Assembly: GCA_027943335.1 (NCBI GenBank)
Contig: BSBK01006751.1
Location: forward strand, 617,501 to 681,500
Direction: 5' to 3'
Length of the DNA: 64,000 nt
DNA from: Chamaecyparis obtusa
Taxonomy: Eukaryota > Streptophyta > Pinopsida > Cupressales > Cupressaceae
The notes beneath the pieces were generated by a model. It was not told the origin of the DNA and made no database searches. It was given only the letters and a program-made list of their open reading frames with translations. Shown in pieces: positions 24,875 through 36,483 of this stretch. Within the stretch, counting starts at the first letter, position 1. Each line of letters begins with the position of its first letter. A program made the translations under genes and the position numbers.

Positions 24875-27042
24875 ATTAACGCACCAGTAAAGCCCCAGTT
24901 TGGGTTGCAGAGGAAGGAGGGTTTCAATAAGGTAGTACAACATCTCAAAGCCCCTTTTAACAATGCACATTCTATTCATGGGGCGGGAGGTAATCTCTTC
25001 TTTCCAAGACAAAGAGCTCAGGGTAGATATCAGTGCTTCCACAAGCAAGAAATACTGGACATTTGTGAAGGCATGCCACCGGGATCGCCTGTAGCCATAC
25101 AGTATAATCAGGGTCCCACTAAAAAATAGGGAGATTTGAGGGTTACGAAGCAGATATCAAATCAACATACTGGGCAATCTCATCAGGTCACAACAAATAG
25201 AGCCCCTTTCAATCCAAAGCAACCTATTCAAGTTTGGTAGATTAAGCAGAGCACTCTTCATAAGGCAACTCAACAGGGGACTAAGACTCGTGATTATACA
25301 TCAATATCCTTTCCAGATCATCTGCTTCAAGATCAAATTCATCATCTCCGAAATATAGCATTAATAGGTACATTTTCGAGAACAGGCTTATGTATTGATG
25401 ATATTAAAATTTGGGCCTTTGACAATTGGCCAAGGTTAATTGATGTTTTTTGGTTAAATATTGAGTTGGGTTATTTTCTTGCTAAATTTGAAAACTCTGT
25501 TATGAGGGATGGGATACACAAGATCAAAAGTTGGTTCTGCAAAGGAGTTGGACTCTTTACTGCAGTATGGACCCCTAATCTAAAACTACAAGATAGAGCT
25601 CCACTTTTCTTCCCCATTTGGATTGCCTTGCCAAACTTGCCTTTAGAATTCAGAGATCTGGACATAGTAGAAATCATTGCTAATCAGCTTGGTATCTTTG
25701 CTAAGCATGACCTAATACCATTTGAGGTGCCACACCGAGAAGTTAGAGTGTGTATCCTTCATGATGGGACTTTTGAATTGCCAAAATGTATTTCCCTAAA
25801 ATCCAAATGGGGGAAGTGGGATCAGAAAATTCATCTTCAAAATGAGGAGACTATCATGTTATATAAACATCAATTAGGGCATTTCACAACTCATTGCCAA
25901 TCCCAGCCATTAACCCAATTGAGGGTATGTGATAACTTCTGTACAAATCCTTTCCAGTGCTCCATATCACATATCCTTCAGCAAGAGGAATTGAAATCTT
26001 CTTCACCATACTCTGTTGAAGTGCTGCCTAACAAGATTTACCCATATGAAGCTTCTATCTACTTTTATTGGGCTATAAGTATCATTATGGTGTTCTTGAG
26101 TGCCTCCAAGCAGCCTGCCTTATTAGATTGGAATAAATCAGAAGACTCAAGTTTCAGTCAGGATGACATAGTACAACACTTAATGTTTTCAGATTCTCTT
26201 GCTACAAATCCAATTACAAATGATGTGTTTGATAAAGAGGTGTTGGTAAATCTGCGAGCTAGGAAAATTTCAGAAGAGTTATTGACAAACCTAGCTACCA
26301 AAATAATATATGAAATAGCAGAAGAAGAGGGGATCCTTCAGTATGAAGGTGTGTACAACAAACAAGATCAACATAAATGCCTAAGTGATGGTTTTACCAC
26401 TATTCCAGTAGAAGAGAATATGCAACCGCTTGAAGAGCATCAGATTCTAAACATGCACCAGCAAAGTGACAACAATAAGGCTCGAGTGGTAAATGAGCTC
26501 AGTATGGATTCTATTTAGGCTCTTCTTCTTCAGATTCTACCAGTCAATCTAAGGGGAGAGTTAATGGGCAGAGAGAAGCTATATCCGTCGACCATAATAA
26601 AGACTACAAGAATGCAACTAGTATGTTGGTGCCTCCATTTGAATCAGATGAGACTGTTCACTCCCGCATTATAGAATGGATATAGAGTAACACATTTCCT
26701 ACATCAGAGGAAAACCTAGCAGGATATGACCAGGAATTGCATGCTGATCCAGATTCGGTTGTTGATGGGACTTATCAGGAAATATGTGATGGCCCAAACA
26801 ATACCACTTGTGTTGTAGGAGCAGGTCCTATGGCTTTTGACCCTAATATGTCGCTATCAATTGAGCAATCACCATTACATCAAGCACAAGCCAAGGCTCC
26901 ATCGAAAAAAAGAGGTAGAAAGCCTAAAAGTACTATAGTCAAAGAAGAAATTGAAGCTGGAATTCAATCAACACTGGATGGGAAGTTCACACCTTCCAAA
27001 AGATTGACGAGGAGAACAAAAGGTTCTCCTTGTCAGCAATGA
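24875..27042 (+). pseudogene. LINE ORF1 (DUF4283-like RNA-binding protein), broken
   Basis: ORF1 of plant L1 elements makes the RNA-binding protein of the retrotransposition particle. The frame is open from the first inserted base. In-frame TAG stops fall at 25127, 25238 and 26683, and a frameshift lies near 26500. The longest intact stretch is 25466-26518 (350 codons). It carries the DUF4283 pattern (FWLNIELGYFLAKF..., WTPNLKL..., PIWIALPNLPLEF) followed by a zinc-knuckle region reading YKHQLGHFTTHC, where the first cysteines of C-X2-C are lost. The C-terminus is basic (KKRGRKPKS), typical of these proteins. The TGA at 27040-27042 overlaps the ORF2 start codon. Function now: none expected. 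Confidence 0.88.
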
Positions 27043-30000
27043 AGATAGCATCTTGGAATGTCAGAGGACTCAATGCCTTTGACAAAAGAAATAGAATCAA
27101 GCTAGAAATTGATTCTATAAAAGTGGATATTATACTACTTCAAGAAACAAAGATGTTAGATGAGGTTTTTAACAAAACTATTGGGAAATTGACAAAATGG
27201 AATGCTGTTCATAGTCCGGCGATAGGTGCATCAGGTGGGCTAGCTATCCTCTGGGATACTAATCTTTTTCAAGTCCAAATTATTGAGAAGAAAGATAATT
27301 GGCAAGCCATCAGATTGGAATGTTTTGATACTAAAATATTATTGTTTAATGTTTACGGGCCCACAGCAACCCAAGAAAAATTGAGATTGTGGTCAGAGAT
27401 TACTCAATTTTTACAACTTCAATCAGACACGCATATCATAATGGGTGGGGGGGGGATTTTAATGCCATTTTAAAACTGTCAAAAAAAATGGGTGGAATTT
27501 GTCCACCAATGAGGACAATTCAGGACTTTGCAAATTTTGTTGAAGATAATGGCCTAATGGATGTTGTGCCATCAAATGGGTTATTTACATGGACCAACAA
27601 AAGGGAAGACTTCTCTCAAATAGCGATAAGATTAGACAGATTTCTCCTCTCCCAATGCTGGAAATTAGTCAATGTTACATTTCACTTAGAAATTCTACCA
27701 CAACTAGGTTTAGATCATTTCCCAATTTGTCTACATTTGTACACGATAGTAACAAAACAAGATTTCCAACATAGACCATCATTCAAGTTTGAAAGAATGT
27801 GGTTACGCCACCCAAGTTTTTTGAATTCACTTAAGCTTTGTTGGAATTTAGTGCCCGCGATAGATGGAACTAAAATGTACCAGTTTGCACACAAGATGAA
27901 GCTCACCAAACAGTGGATCAAGAAATGGAATGAGACGCTATTTAAGAATATTTTTAAAGAGAAAGAAACAGTCAAGGCCAAATTAGAGGACATATATAAC
28001 ACTATTATAAAAAAAGGGATGAATAATGACTCCTTCACTACTTAGAAAAGTCTAGTACAGGAGTGGGAGGAAATATGCAGCAGAGAAGAGGAATACTGGA
28101 GGTAGAAGTCAAGAGAACTTTGGCTAAAAGAGGGGGATAGAAATACAAAATACTTTCATGCGTCAGCTAAATTAAAAACAGCGAGCAATCGTATTCTTTC
28201 TATAACCAAAGCTGACAATGGCATCTTATTGTCAAAACCTCAAAGCATACAAGATGAAGGGGTCAGATTTTTTCAAAATTTGTTAGCCCCTCCTGCCATT
28301 GCTTGTCCACTGCCACCTCCAATGGAGGAACTACTAGAGGCAATCCCCAACATGATTTCAACAGTGGAAAATTTAAAACTCATGGCTCCATTTACCATTC
28401 AGGAATTTAAAAAAGTGGTCTTTTCCTTGCCTCCGGACAAAGCCCCAGGCCCAGATGGCTTTACTGCTCTATTCTTTCAAGTATGCTGGGACTGGATTGG
28501 ATGGGAATTATTGGATGTTATAGAAGAATCAAGGACTAGCAAGATCATGTTGAAAAACTTCAACACCACTAATATAGCCATTATTCCAAAAGTACAAAAT
28601 CCAAAGACATTTGCAGACTTCCAACCGATATCCTTATGCAATACTATCTATAAAATAATCACAAAGGCTATTTATTTAAGGATGCAGTACCTTATCCCTA
28701 AGATTGTCTCGCATCCACAAGGGGGCTTCGTTCCAGGTAGAGAGACAATGGAAGGAGCTCTAATGGCTCATGAAGTTCTTCATTCTATCCACAATAGTAA
28801 ATCAACACATTTCATTATTAAACTGGACATGATGAAAGCATATGATAGAGTTAGCTAGGATTTCCTCATTAAGGTCCTACAAAAATTTGGATTTTCAAGA
28901 AATTGGTGTAAATGGGTAAAAGCTTGTGTTTCGGGTGCATCTTTTTCAGTTTTGATAAATGGTGTTCCGGCAGGTTATTTTTCATCTACACAAGGAGTTA
29001 GGCAGGGGGATCCTTTATCACCAGTCTTATTCATTTTAATGGCAGAGACATTTAGTAGGTTCATACTTCGGAAGAAAGCGTCAGGCAAGTGGCTGGGTGT
29101 GCAAATTGGTCAAACAAATATTTCAGTGACTCACTCACTTTTTGCTAATGATACATTATTATTTGGTACATCAAACATCAGGGAGGCCAGGAAAATCAAA
29201 GAAACCTTGGACCTGTATACTATAGCATCAAATCAGAGAGTTAATCCTCTCAAATCCAAGATATATCTGTTTAATACAAATCAAATTGTATCTAATAAAA
29301 TTGTTAACCTTCTTGGATTTTTAGTGGATTTTCTTCCATCAGTCTACCTTGGTATCCCATTTTTCATGGGGGCAAATAAAATCAGTTATTGGACACCAAT
29401 CATCGAAAGGATTAAAGCCAGGGTGGTTGCATGGAAAGCAAGGTGGCTGTCTCTCTCAGGTAGAATACTTTTAATCAAAATAGTTCTCTCAGCAATCCCC
29501 AATTATTACTTATCAGTCCTCAAGGCTCCTATGTCGGTCATTCAAAAAATTTAGAAACTGATTAGAGATTTTCTATGGACTGGGAACATGAATGGAGTAA
29601 AGAAAATCCCTTTAGTCTCGATAGAGAAATTGGAACAAGTTAAGCAGCTGGCTGGGGCAGGGATTCATGATCTACAAAAGCGGAACATAGCATTTGGGGG
29701 AAAATTAGTATGGCAAATGTATTCTAAGCCACATAATATTTGGTGCCAAATTATGCAAGCCAAGTACTTAGATGATTCTAACCCGGCTAGAATTATATCG
29801 GTATCTAACCCACCTAAAGGGTCAGCCATTTGGGACTTCATGATCTCTTCCAGAGATTTAATATGCAAGTATATTACATGGGAAGTCAATAATGGTCAAT
29901 CAGTCAAGTTTTGGCGTGACTCATGGAGTGGGGCACCACCTTTGATTAGTAAAAATGACATTGGAATGGAGGATATTATCTCTATAGCAGAAAATGTTTG

Positions 30001-31365
30001 GGGTATTCACTTAATTGGATATGTATCTGCTATATGCCTGCACTCAAGGAAAGTAATTTGGAAAGACCCCCAAGAGCTACCTCTCTCACCACAACAGATT
30101 CAATTATTTCAGAAAATCTTGTCTCAAAGACTGATCTACTTATCAAACTTGGAGGATAATTTGATTTGGGCACCGGGGGCAGATGGGAATTTTAATATTA
30201 AGGATGGATATAAACTTATTCAGCAGAGAGATGCAACCAAGCAACCATCCCAAGCTTATTCCTTCTGCTGGAATAATCTAACATTACCAAAAGCAGGATG
30301 CTTTTCTTGGCTAGCTTTGAATAATAGGGCATTAACAAGCGAGCGGCTTCAGAGACTTAATATAGCTCAGCCTTTTAATTGTCTGCATTGTGATAATCAT
30401 CAAGAAGACACAGACCACCTATTCTTAAATTGTGAATTTGCTCAAGAATGTTAGCATTTTGTCCTTAGAAAGTTACAATATCCAACTCCTCTTCCATGCA
30501 AGCTAAGGGACCTGTTTGACTCATGGCCACAACTATATATTCATCCTCCCTTTTTTCAGCAATTTGGAAGTGCACTCTAGCAATAGTGGTCTGGGCAATT
30601 TGGTGGGAGAGAACTAAAAGAATCTTTCGCAGACAATTTTCGACAATCCAAGTGGTCACAGCTCAAATAGAAAGATTGATATCAGAACTAGTTAATGCTA
30701 GTCATAATAAGCTTAAACATAATCTAATTATGACATCATGGGACTCATTTATATTGCGAGAGTGGAAACAAATACATGCTCCTTTTGGTTGGTGTTATCA
30801 ACCAAAACCAAATAAAATGTTGGACAGAGAAGGGATTAAGTGGATGCCGCCATCCAAAGGGTTTAGCAAGATTAACTTCGATGGCTCCTCAAGAGGGAAT
30901 CCAGGTAAATCAGGGGTGGGAATTTGTATCTAGAATTTTCAAGGAATATTACTAGCAGTAAAATGCTGCACGCTTCCTGATGGCACAAACAATATGGCTG
31001 AGGCCAAGGCATTATTAGAAGGTCTAATATTAGCAAAAAATGGAGGCTTCCGACAAATTCAAATAGAGGGAGATTCAATAGTGATTATATCAGCATGTAT
31101 AAGCAGAATATCCCATAACTGGAAACTATCATACATCCTTCAGCAGATTTGGCTATTACTGAATTCATTTCAAGAAGTTCAGATCTCTCACACGCTTAGA
31201 GAGTGTAATAGACTAGTAGACCATCTAGCAAACAAAGGTTGTGATAGGTATGAACTGGTGGCTATTAATGATGATTCAATTATTAATCACGATGCCAAGT
31301 TGAAGGAAATCTATAGTCGAGAAATAGTGTCATGTGTAGTTGATGCCTCAAATGTCTGGATGTGA
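27039..31365 (+). pseudogene. LINE ORF2: endonuclease - reverse transcriptase - RNase H, broken
   Basis: ORF2 supplies target nicking and target-primed reverse transcription. Order: APE-type endonuclease from MKIASWNVRGLN (27039) through QETK and GGDFNAIL (27450); reverse transcriptase about 28380-29550 (PPDKAPGPDGF, LDMMKAYDRV, GVRQGDPLSP); zinc-binding zf-RVT region about 30250-30450; RNase H about 30870-31250 with NFDGSSRGNP, MAEAKAL, EGDS and LVDHLANKG, so the D-E-D-D set is visible. Lesions: a G9 run at 27447-27455 shifts the frame inside the endonuclease; TAG stops at 28043, 28103, 28856, 29552, 30452 and 30931; a further frameshift near 30530. The reverse transcriptase active site reads FAND (29141-29152) instead of FADD, losing a metal-binding aspartate. 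Confidence 0.95.
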
Positions 31366-31530
31366 AGTTTGTTCTTTAATAGATGTATGCATAAACAGTT
31401 TATGTATTTGCCCCAATACAATTCCATTTGTGTGTTTAATGGGAGGCGTAGACAGTTTTCATATGCCATAGTATTTGGCATGTGAGAAGTACATGGTAGA
31501 TATAAATTTTAATAACTTTTAATAAAAAAA
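31366..31530 (+). other. LINE 3' UTR ending in AATAAA and A7
   Basis: A short non-coding tail after ORF2. It closes with 'ttttaataacttttaataaa' and an A run ending at 31530, the form expected of an L1 3' end. Confidence 0.6.
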
Positions 31531-31986
31531 CAATTTGCTTGTGTATCATTTGTGCAGGCATATCTATTTCCCCATCTGCAAGTTCATCGGCACACATGTG
31601 TTTGTGGTTGAGAAAGTTTAATCAGTGTACTATTGGCAGAATCCCAAGTTCCAAAAATGACATTGAAACTTATGCATAATCTCGCTCACACTTGGGATAT
31701 CCTAATTTTATTTTGGTTGTACTTGGCAATTTATTACAGCTACAAATATGTGGGCTTTTGATCATATCCATCACTCATTGTCGAGTTACAACTGGGAGCC
31801 AATGGATTTGAGGGTTAGTCAGGTGATGTAATGCAGACAGTGTACCTGCTATCACCATGAAGTCATGCCCATAAATTACAGAGTTAGGATGCGATTGGAA
31901 CTTTTGGAAGAGGCTCTGCCATCTCACATCGATGAGGGCTCATTTTCATTAATGTTTATATGCCAGTCGCAAGCAATAAGGGATGC
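31531..31986. other. Extra ~455 bp between the LINE tail and its 3' target duplication
   Basis: Absent from the empty site in copy A and without LINE features. It lies inside the target duplications and ends without a poly(A) run ('gcaataagggatgc'). Its base composition is less AT-rich than its neighbours. It may be a 3' transduction from the source locus; see findings. Confidence 0.5.
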
Positions 31987-32005
31987 AATGCAATTAGACC
32001 TTTTC
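31987..32005. repeat. Target-site duplication, 3' side of the LINE
   Basis: AATGCAATTAGACCTTTTC, the partner of 24856-24874 with one base different. The variant base (G) agrees with the empty site in copy A. Confidence 0.85.
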
Positions 32006-32460
32006 TTAAAATAATGTGATAATTGATATGGATACTTATCAAATGAATTTTTGATATACAATCCAAAATATCTTTGTCCTCAACATAGTATCCCTTGCAA
32101 AGGACTAAGGAAGAATTGAAAAAGAAGTATGGGCAATAATGTCATCATGTGGAAATCTATGAAACTTAAAATCTTATTTAATTTTACAGTTGGAATATTA
32201 AGGCTTGTGCAATGGAGATTGATGCTAACAACTTTAGTTAGCATATTTTATTATTATTTTAATTTATTTTATGTTGTCTTGGCTGTGCTTAATGTGCTTC
32301 AACTCACAATGAAAACAAGGAGAAAAATATTTGTGGCCTTTTAAAATCAAAAGTTAAAGATACTCATCTTTTATTCTTTTCTAAAAATTGTGAAGGCCAT
32401 GTTTGGATTCATTTTCAAAATTATATGTTTACATTTTCAATGTTTATTATATGTAAGATG
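32006..32460. repeat. Duplicated block, copy B, third segment
   Basis: Resumes the match to copy A (about 22110-22540), including 'gtggaaatctatgaaactta' and 'ttggaatattaaggcttgtg'. The open frame at 32129-32344 lies wholly in this repeat and has no recognisable domain. Confidence 0.75.
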
Positions 32461-32814
32461 TTACTTATGATTGCAAAAGGATAGGGATGAAGGGGTTTTG
32501 ATTATTCTAGACATAATTAGCTAGCAATCACACCTAAGGGTGCAATGGGTACACTGAAGAGATATTGAAGGTCAATTAGGCAAAAAATATGGTCTTTTAA
32601 TTGCATATAATTGTGCAACTAATAAGTTCAATTGGAAAACTATTTAGTAAATGATGTTTGCAAAAGATATGTCTGAATAAAGAAGCAATAGCTATGAAAT
32701 AACTATGCACCCACTTACATCTGTCGAAAAGACAAATACATTTAAAAAAGGCTCTCAATTAGGAAGATAATCACGCTCCATTACCATAAACCTTATCAAA
32801 AAAATTAAATTGGA
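32461..32814. other. Non-coding spacer
   Basis: No gene, repeat or structural element that I can recognise. Confidence 0.4.
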
Positions 32815-33215
32815 AGTATAACCATACTCCTAATCCTAAACAAGATCACAACCTAAACTATAAACACAACCCTAATCCTAATCATGTCATAAACTTAAAC
32901 TTAAACTTAAACCATTATCCTAACCCTAATCCTAATAAAAACCTCAACTTTAACCATAAAAATAACAATATTCCTAAATCTAACTTTAATCCTAATCTTA
33001 ACTCTAACCTTAATCAAAATTGTAACACTAACTATAACACTAACCATGATGTAACCCCCTACCCTCACCATAATTGTAACCCTAAACCTTATTCACAACC
33101 CTGACCCCAGCCCTAACTCTAACCCTAATCCTAACCCTAACCCTAACCCTAACCTTAACATTAAACCTTAACTCTAACCACAATATTAAGCATCTTGTAA
33201 ACCCTAACCAATATA
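32815..33215. repeat. Degenerate CCCTAA telomere-like tract
   Basis: About 400 bp dominated by CCTAA/CCCTAA-like units. The best-preserved part is about 33106-33165, where six-base CCCTAA units follow each other directly. Elsewhere units are altered ('aacttaaacttaaac', 'cataaaaat'). The 6-bp period differs from the canonical 7-bp plant repeat CCCTAAA. It is interstitial here, not a chromosome end. Confidence 0.8.
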
Positions 33216-34094
33216 TTTTATTTATTAAATTTATTCAAATATTCTAATAATAAATAATAAAATTGTGAAGAAACATATCAAATTAAAAAGTATTTTCAAA
33301 AAACATTATTTAAATTAAAATATTAATGATATTATGTAAATCAAACTATAAATTAAAAATAATAATTATGCTAGAATAATTAAAATTTCAATAAAATAAA
33401 AAATTAGATTAATTTTAATAAATTTAAATTATTGTTTCCATTTTAATAGAAAGATCTAAATAATTAAATTAAATTTTAAATATAAGTGAAAATTTAAAAT
33501 TACTTATTGATGCCACTCACATACGGTTAATGTTGGGTTTCACGTGGCGATTAAAATTGCAGGATCATACCAAACTGATGTCCCATGTGGACGAATTAAA
33601 AGATGTTGCACTTATTTTTGGGAAGATGTGGACAGTTGAGATCTTTTCAATCGTCTTGCATCTTCTATTGAGCATTTCCAACCTTATATGTAATATTGAG
33701 GTTGCAAAACTTCAGAAAGGGAATGCCTTCGACATAATTATTGATAAAAAATATTCGCATAATTATTGATAAAAAATATCTTAAGTCAATAGACATAAAA
33801 TTCAATTTGCATCAGGTATAGTTTATCTATAACATCAACATTATGTATTCTTTATTTCTTTATGTCAATCTTGTTGAATCAAGCCATGTGCCTGGTTGTC
33901 ATTACTGAAGTTTTATATTTTTCTTTTCATATAACAAGTTTCCAATAGGGCAATTGAACATCTCACTTTTTTAGATGCAAGTATTCAATGATAATCAATA
34001 TGTGCTTTGGACAAAATTCTACGAATAGGACACAGTCTTGTAAAGTAGACCAGATTGTAGTTGCGATCAAGTCTTAGGACCTAGAAAGCTCAAT
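33216..34094. other. AT-rich non-coding spacer
   Basis: An open frame of 79 codons (33530-33769) shows no family features I can name. Otherwise AT-rich sequence without visible structure. Confidence 0.4.
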
Positions 34095-35200
34095 TTATCT
34101 TCATTTAAAGTCTTTATTCATTTATGTAGTCTTAGATTTAATTTCTTAACCATCTACTCAACATCAACATCACACAAATTTCTAGATAATCTCTAATTCC
34201 TCACTTTTATTTATCATTTATATCTATATGTTTCAATGTATCAAATCTTAGTTCTTTAAATTATATAAGGATATAATTTTATAATTACTTTGAGTGATTT
34301 ATCATCATTTCAAGACTTTAATCATTTATGTACTACAAGATTTAATTTCTTAGCTATCTATCCAACATCAAAATCATGCAAATTTCTAGGTAATCTCTAA
34401 TTCCCAGCTTTCATTTATCATAATATCTATATGTTTTCGTTGTCTCAAATCTTAGTTCTTTAAATTATTTAAAGATATAATTTAATAATTACTTCGAGTG
34501 ATGTATCTTTATTCCAAGTCTTTAATCATTTATGTACTCATAGATTTAATTTCTTAGCTATCTATTCAACATCAACATCACAAAAATGTACACGTAATCT
34601 CTAATTCCTCACTTACATTTATCATTTACATCTATATGTTTCATTATCTCAAATATTAGTTCTCTAAATTATTTAAATTTATAATTTAATAATTAAGTTG
34701 ATTGATGTATCTTTGTTTCAAGTCTTTAATCAATTATATACTCTTAGATATCTATTCAACATCGCCATCACACAAATTTCTCGGTAATCTCTAGTTCCTC
34801 ACTTTCATTTATCATTTATCTCTATATATGTTTAATTGTATCAAATCTTAATTCTTTAATTATTTAAAAGTATAATTTAATAATTACTTTGATGGATGTA
34901 TCTTCATTTCAAGTCCTTAATCATTTATGTATTGTTAGATTTAATTTTTTATTTCAAGTCCTTAATCATTTATGTATTCTTAAATTTAATTTTTTAGCTA
35001 TCTATTCAACATCAACATCACACAAGTTTCTTTTAATATTAAAAATATTACACAGATTTTTAAATTTTATTATTTTTAAATATAAAAAATCACATAAATT
35101 TCTAGGTAATCTTTGATTCCTCCCTTTCACTTATCGTGTGTGTGTATCATTGTCTCAAAATATTAATTATTCAGTTTATTTAAATGTATCACTTTGATTG
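34095..35200. repeat. 204-bp satellite-like tandem array
   Basis: 'aatcatttatgta' or close variants occur at 34119, 34323, 34527, 34731 (204-bp spacing each time), then 34922 and 34967. Each unit reads 'tagatttaatttcttagcta', 'tcaacatcaacatcacacaa', 'ggtaatctctaattcctcac', 'tatatgttt.att.tctcaaat'. The last units are rearranged, with a partial 45-bp step and an AT-rich insert near 35030-35090. No coding content. Confidence 0.88.
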
Positions 35201-36000
35201 ATGTATGATCATCTATTATACTTTTTAAATTTAATTATGGGGTTGATTTATCTCCCCACATTTTGGTGTACCTTCACACCTAAGGTTTTTCTATATAGAT
35301 ATCCTTAATTTTTTAATTTTATATCTAATCACTTTTAATTATCTCCATATATTGTTTAGATCATCTCAAAATTCCCTTACCTCATATGGGTAATCCCATG
35401 TCATTACCAATTATTGACATACACAAATTTCTTAAAAATAATACCACCCCCTTGAATATGACCCATCACGATGACACGTTTGATGACTTGATGGAAAATG
35501 ATTGAATATCCATGATGTTGTTCTTTGCAATTCCTCTTTTTCCAACACTTATTAAAAGCTCTATTGATAATGATACATATCAAATTCATTATTTTTCCAC
35601 AATCCATAAATTGATGAAAAGAGCTTTTGGTTTTTATTGTGTTATTATTTTTGCATCAACATTTAAGATCGCACTATATGATCCATCATTGGGATGAAGA
35701 AGTGCAAATATAAAAATTAAGTAAATAACATAGTTTAAGATAACTTTAAAAGATGTAGGCGGTGAGAAAGAGGTGAACAAAGGCATAAATCCAAAAAAAG
35801 AAGTTGAAAAAGAAAGAAGAAAAATATTAAATAAAGGAGAAATTAAACTAAATGAAGAAACATAATTAATCAATAAAAAACACATCAAATATCAATGAAA
35901 GAAAAAAACAATATAAAAATCTAAACAAAAAAATAAAAAATTATAATATATAAACCAAAAATACTTACAAACAAATAATTCTAAAGTAATAATTGAAATA
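35201..36000. other. Non-coding AT-rich spacer
   Basis: Nothing recognisable; short open frames on both strands reflect A- or T-rich composition. Confidence 0.4.
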
Positions 36001-36187
36001 CACACACACATCCCCCCTCTCTCCGTATGTGTGTGTGTGTAGAACACATTTAAAAAACACACACATATCACATACATACATATATATATGTACATACATA
36101 CATACATACATACATACATACATACATGCATACATACATACATACATACATACATGTATGCATGCATATATACTCATATATATATAG

Positions 36188-36219
<32 letters not shown>

Positions 36220-36371
36220 GGATACATATGCATATAAATGAACATGCACATACACATGCAAATACACATACACATACGCATACACATACGCATGTATGCA
36301 TACGCATATGCATACACATACACATACGCATATGCATACGCATACGCATACACATACGCATATGCATATGC

Positions 36372-36402
<31 letters not shown>

Positions 36403-36480
36403 TATATATTATACGTGTATATCTATATACATGTATATAAGTGCATAAATCCACACACACACACAAAGAGATTTATATTA
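36001..36480. repeat. Compound microsatellite cluster
   Basis: In order: CA and GT tracts (36001-36064) that could pair with each other, a CATA run (about 36080-36160), a 12-unit CA run (about 36187-36211), then a hexamer-like CATACG/CATACA/CATATG array (about 36240-36400), and another CA run (36453-36464). The many overlapping open frames in all six frames are translations of the repeats and not genes. Confidence 0.95.
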
Positions 36481-36483
36481 TAA

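Larger units (their letters stand above)
24875..31986 (+). mobile_element. L1-type LINE (non-LTR retrotransposon), 5'-truncated and inactivated
   Basis: A 7112-bp insertion bounded by a 19-bp target duplication. It has two reading frames: ORF1 (DUF4283-like nucleic-acid-binding region) and ORF2 (endonuclease, reverse transcriptase, zinc-binding region, RNase H). ORF1 is already open at the first inserted base, so the 5' UTR and the start of ORF1 are missing, as expected for incomplete reverse transcription. AATAAA with an A7 run at 31521-31530 looks like the original 3' end, yet the target duplication comes about 455 bp later. The extra segment is either 3'-transduced flanking DNA or a later change. 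Many premature stops and at least three frameshifts make it non-autonomous. Confidence 0.93.

Noticed and set aside
32815..33215. True chromosome end
   Set aside because: Units are highly degenerate, and complex sequence with transposons lies on both sides.
35634..35888. - strand 84-codon hydrophobic frame
   Set aside because: A-rich + strand composition explains it; no start context or family match.
36001..36480. Dense overlapping open frames of 60-132 codons on both strands
   Set aside because: They are translations of CA, CATA and hexamer microsatellites; open in all six frames with two- or three-residue periodic composition.
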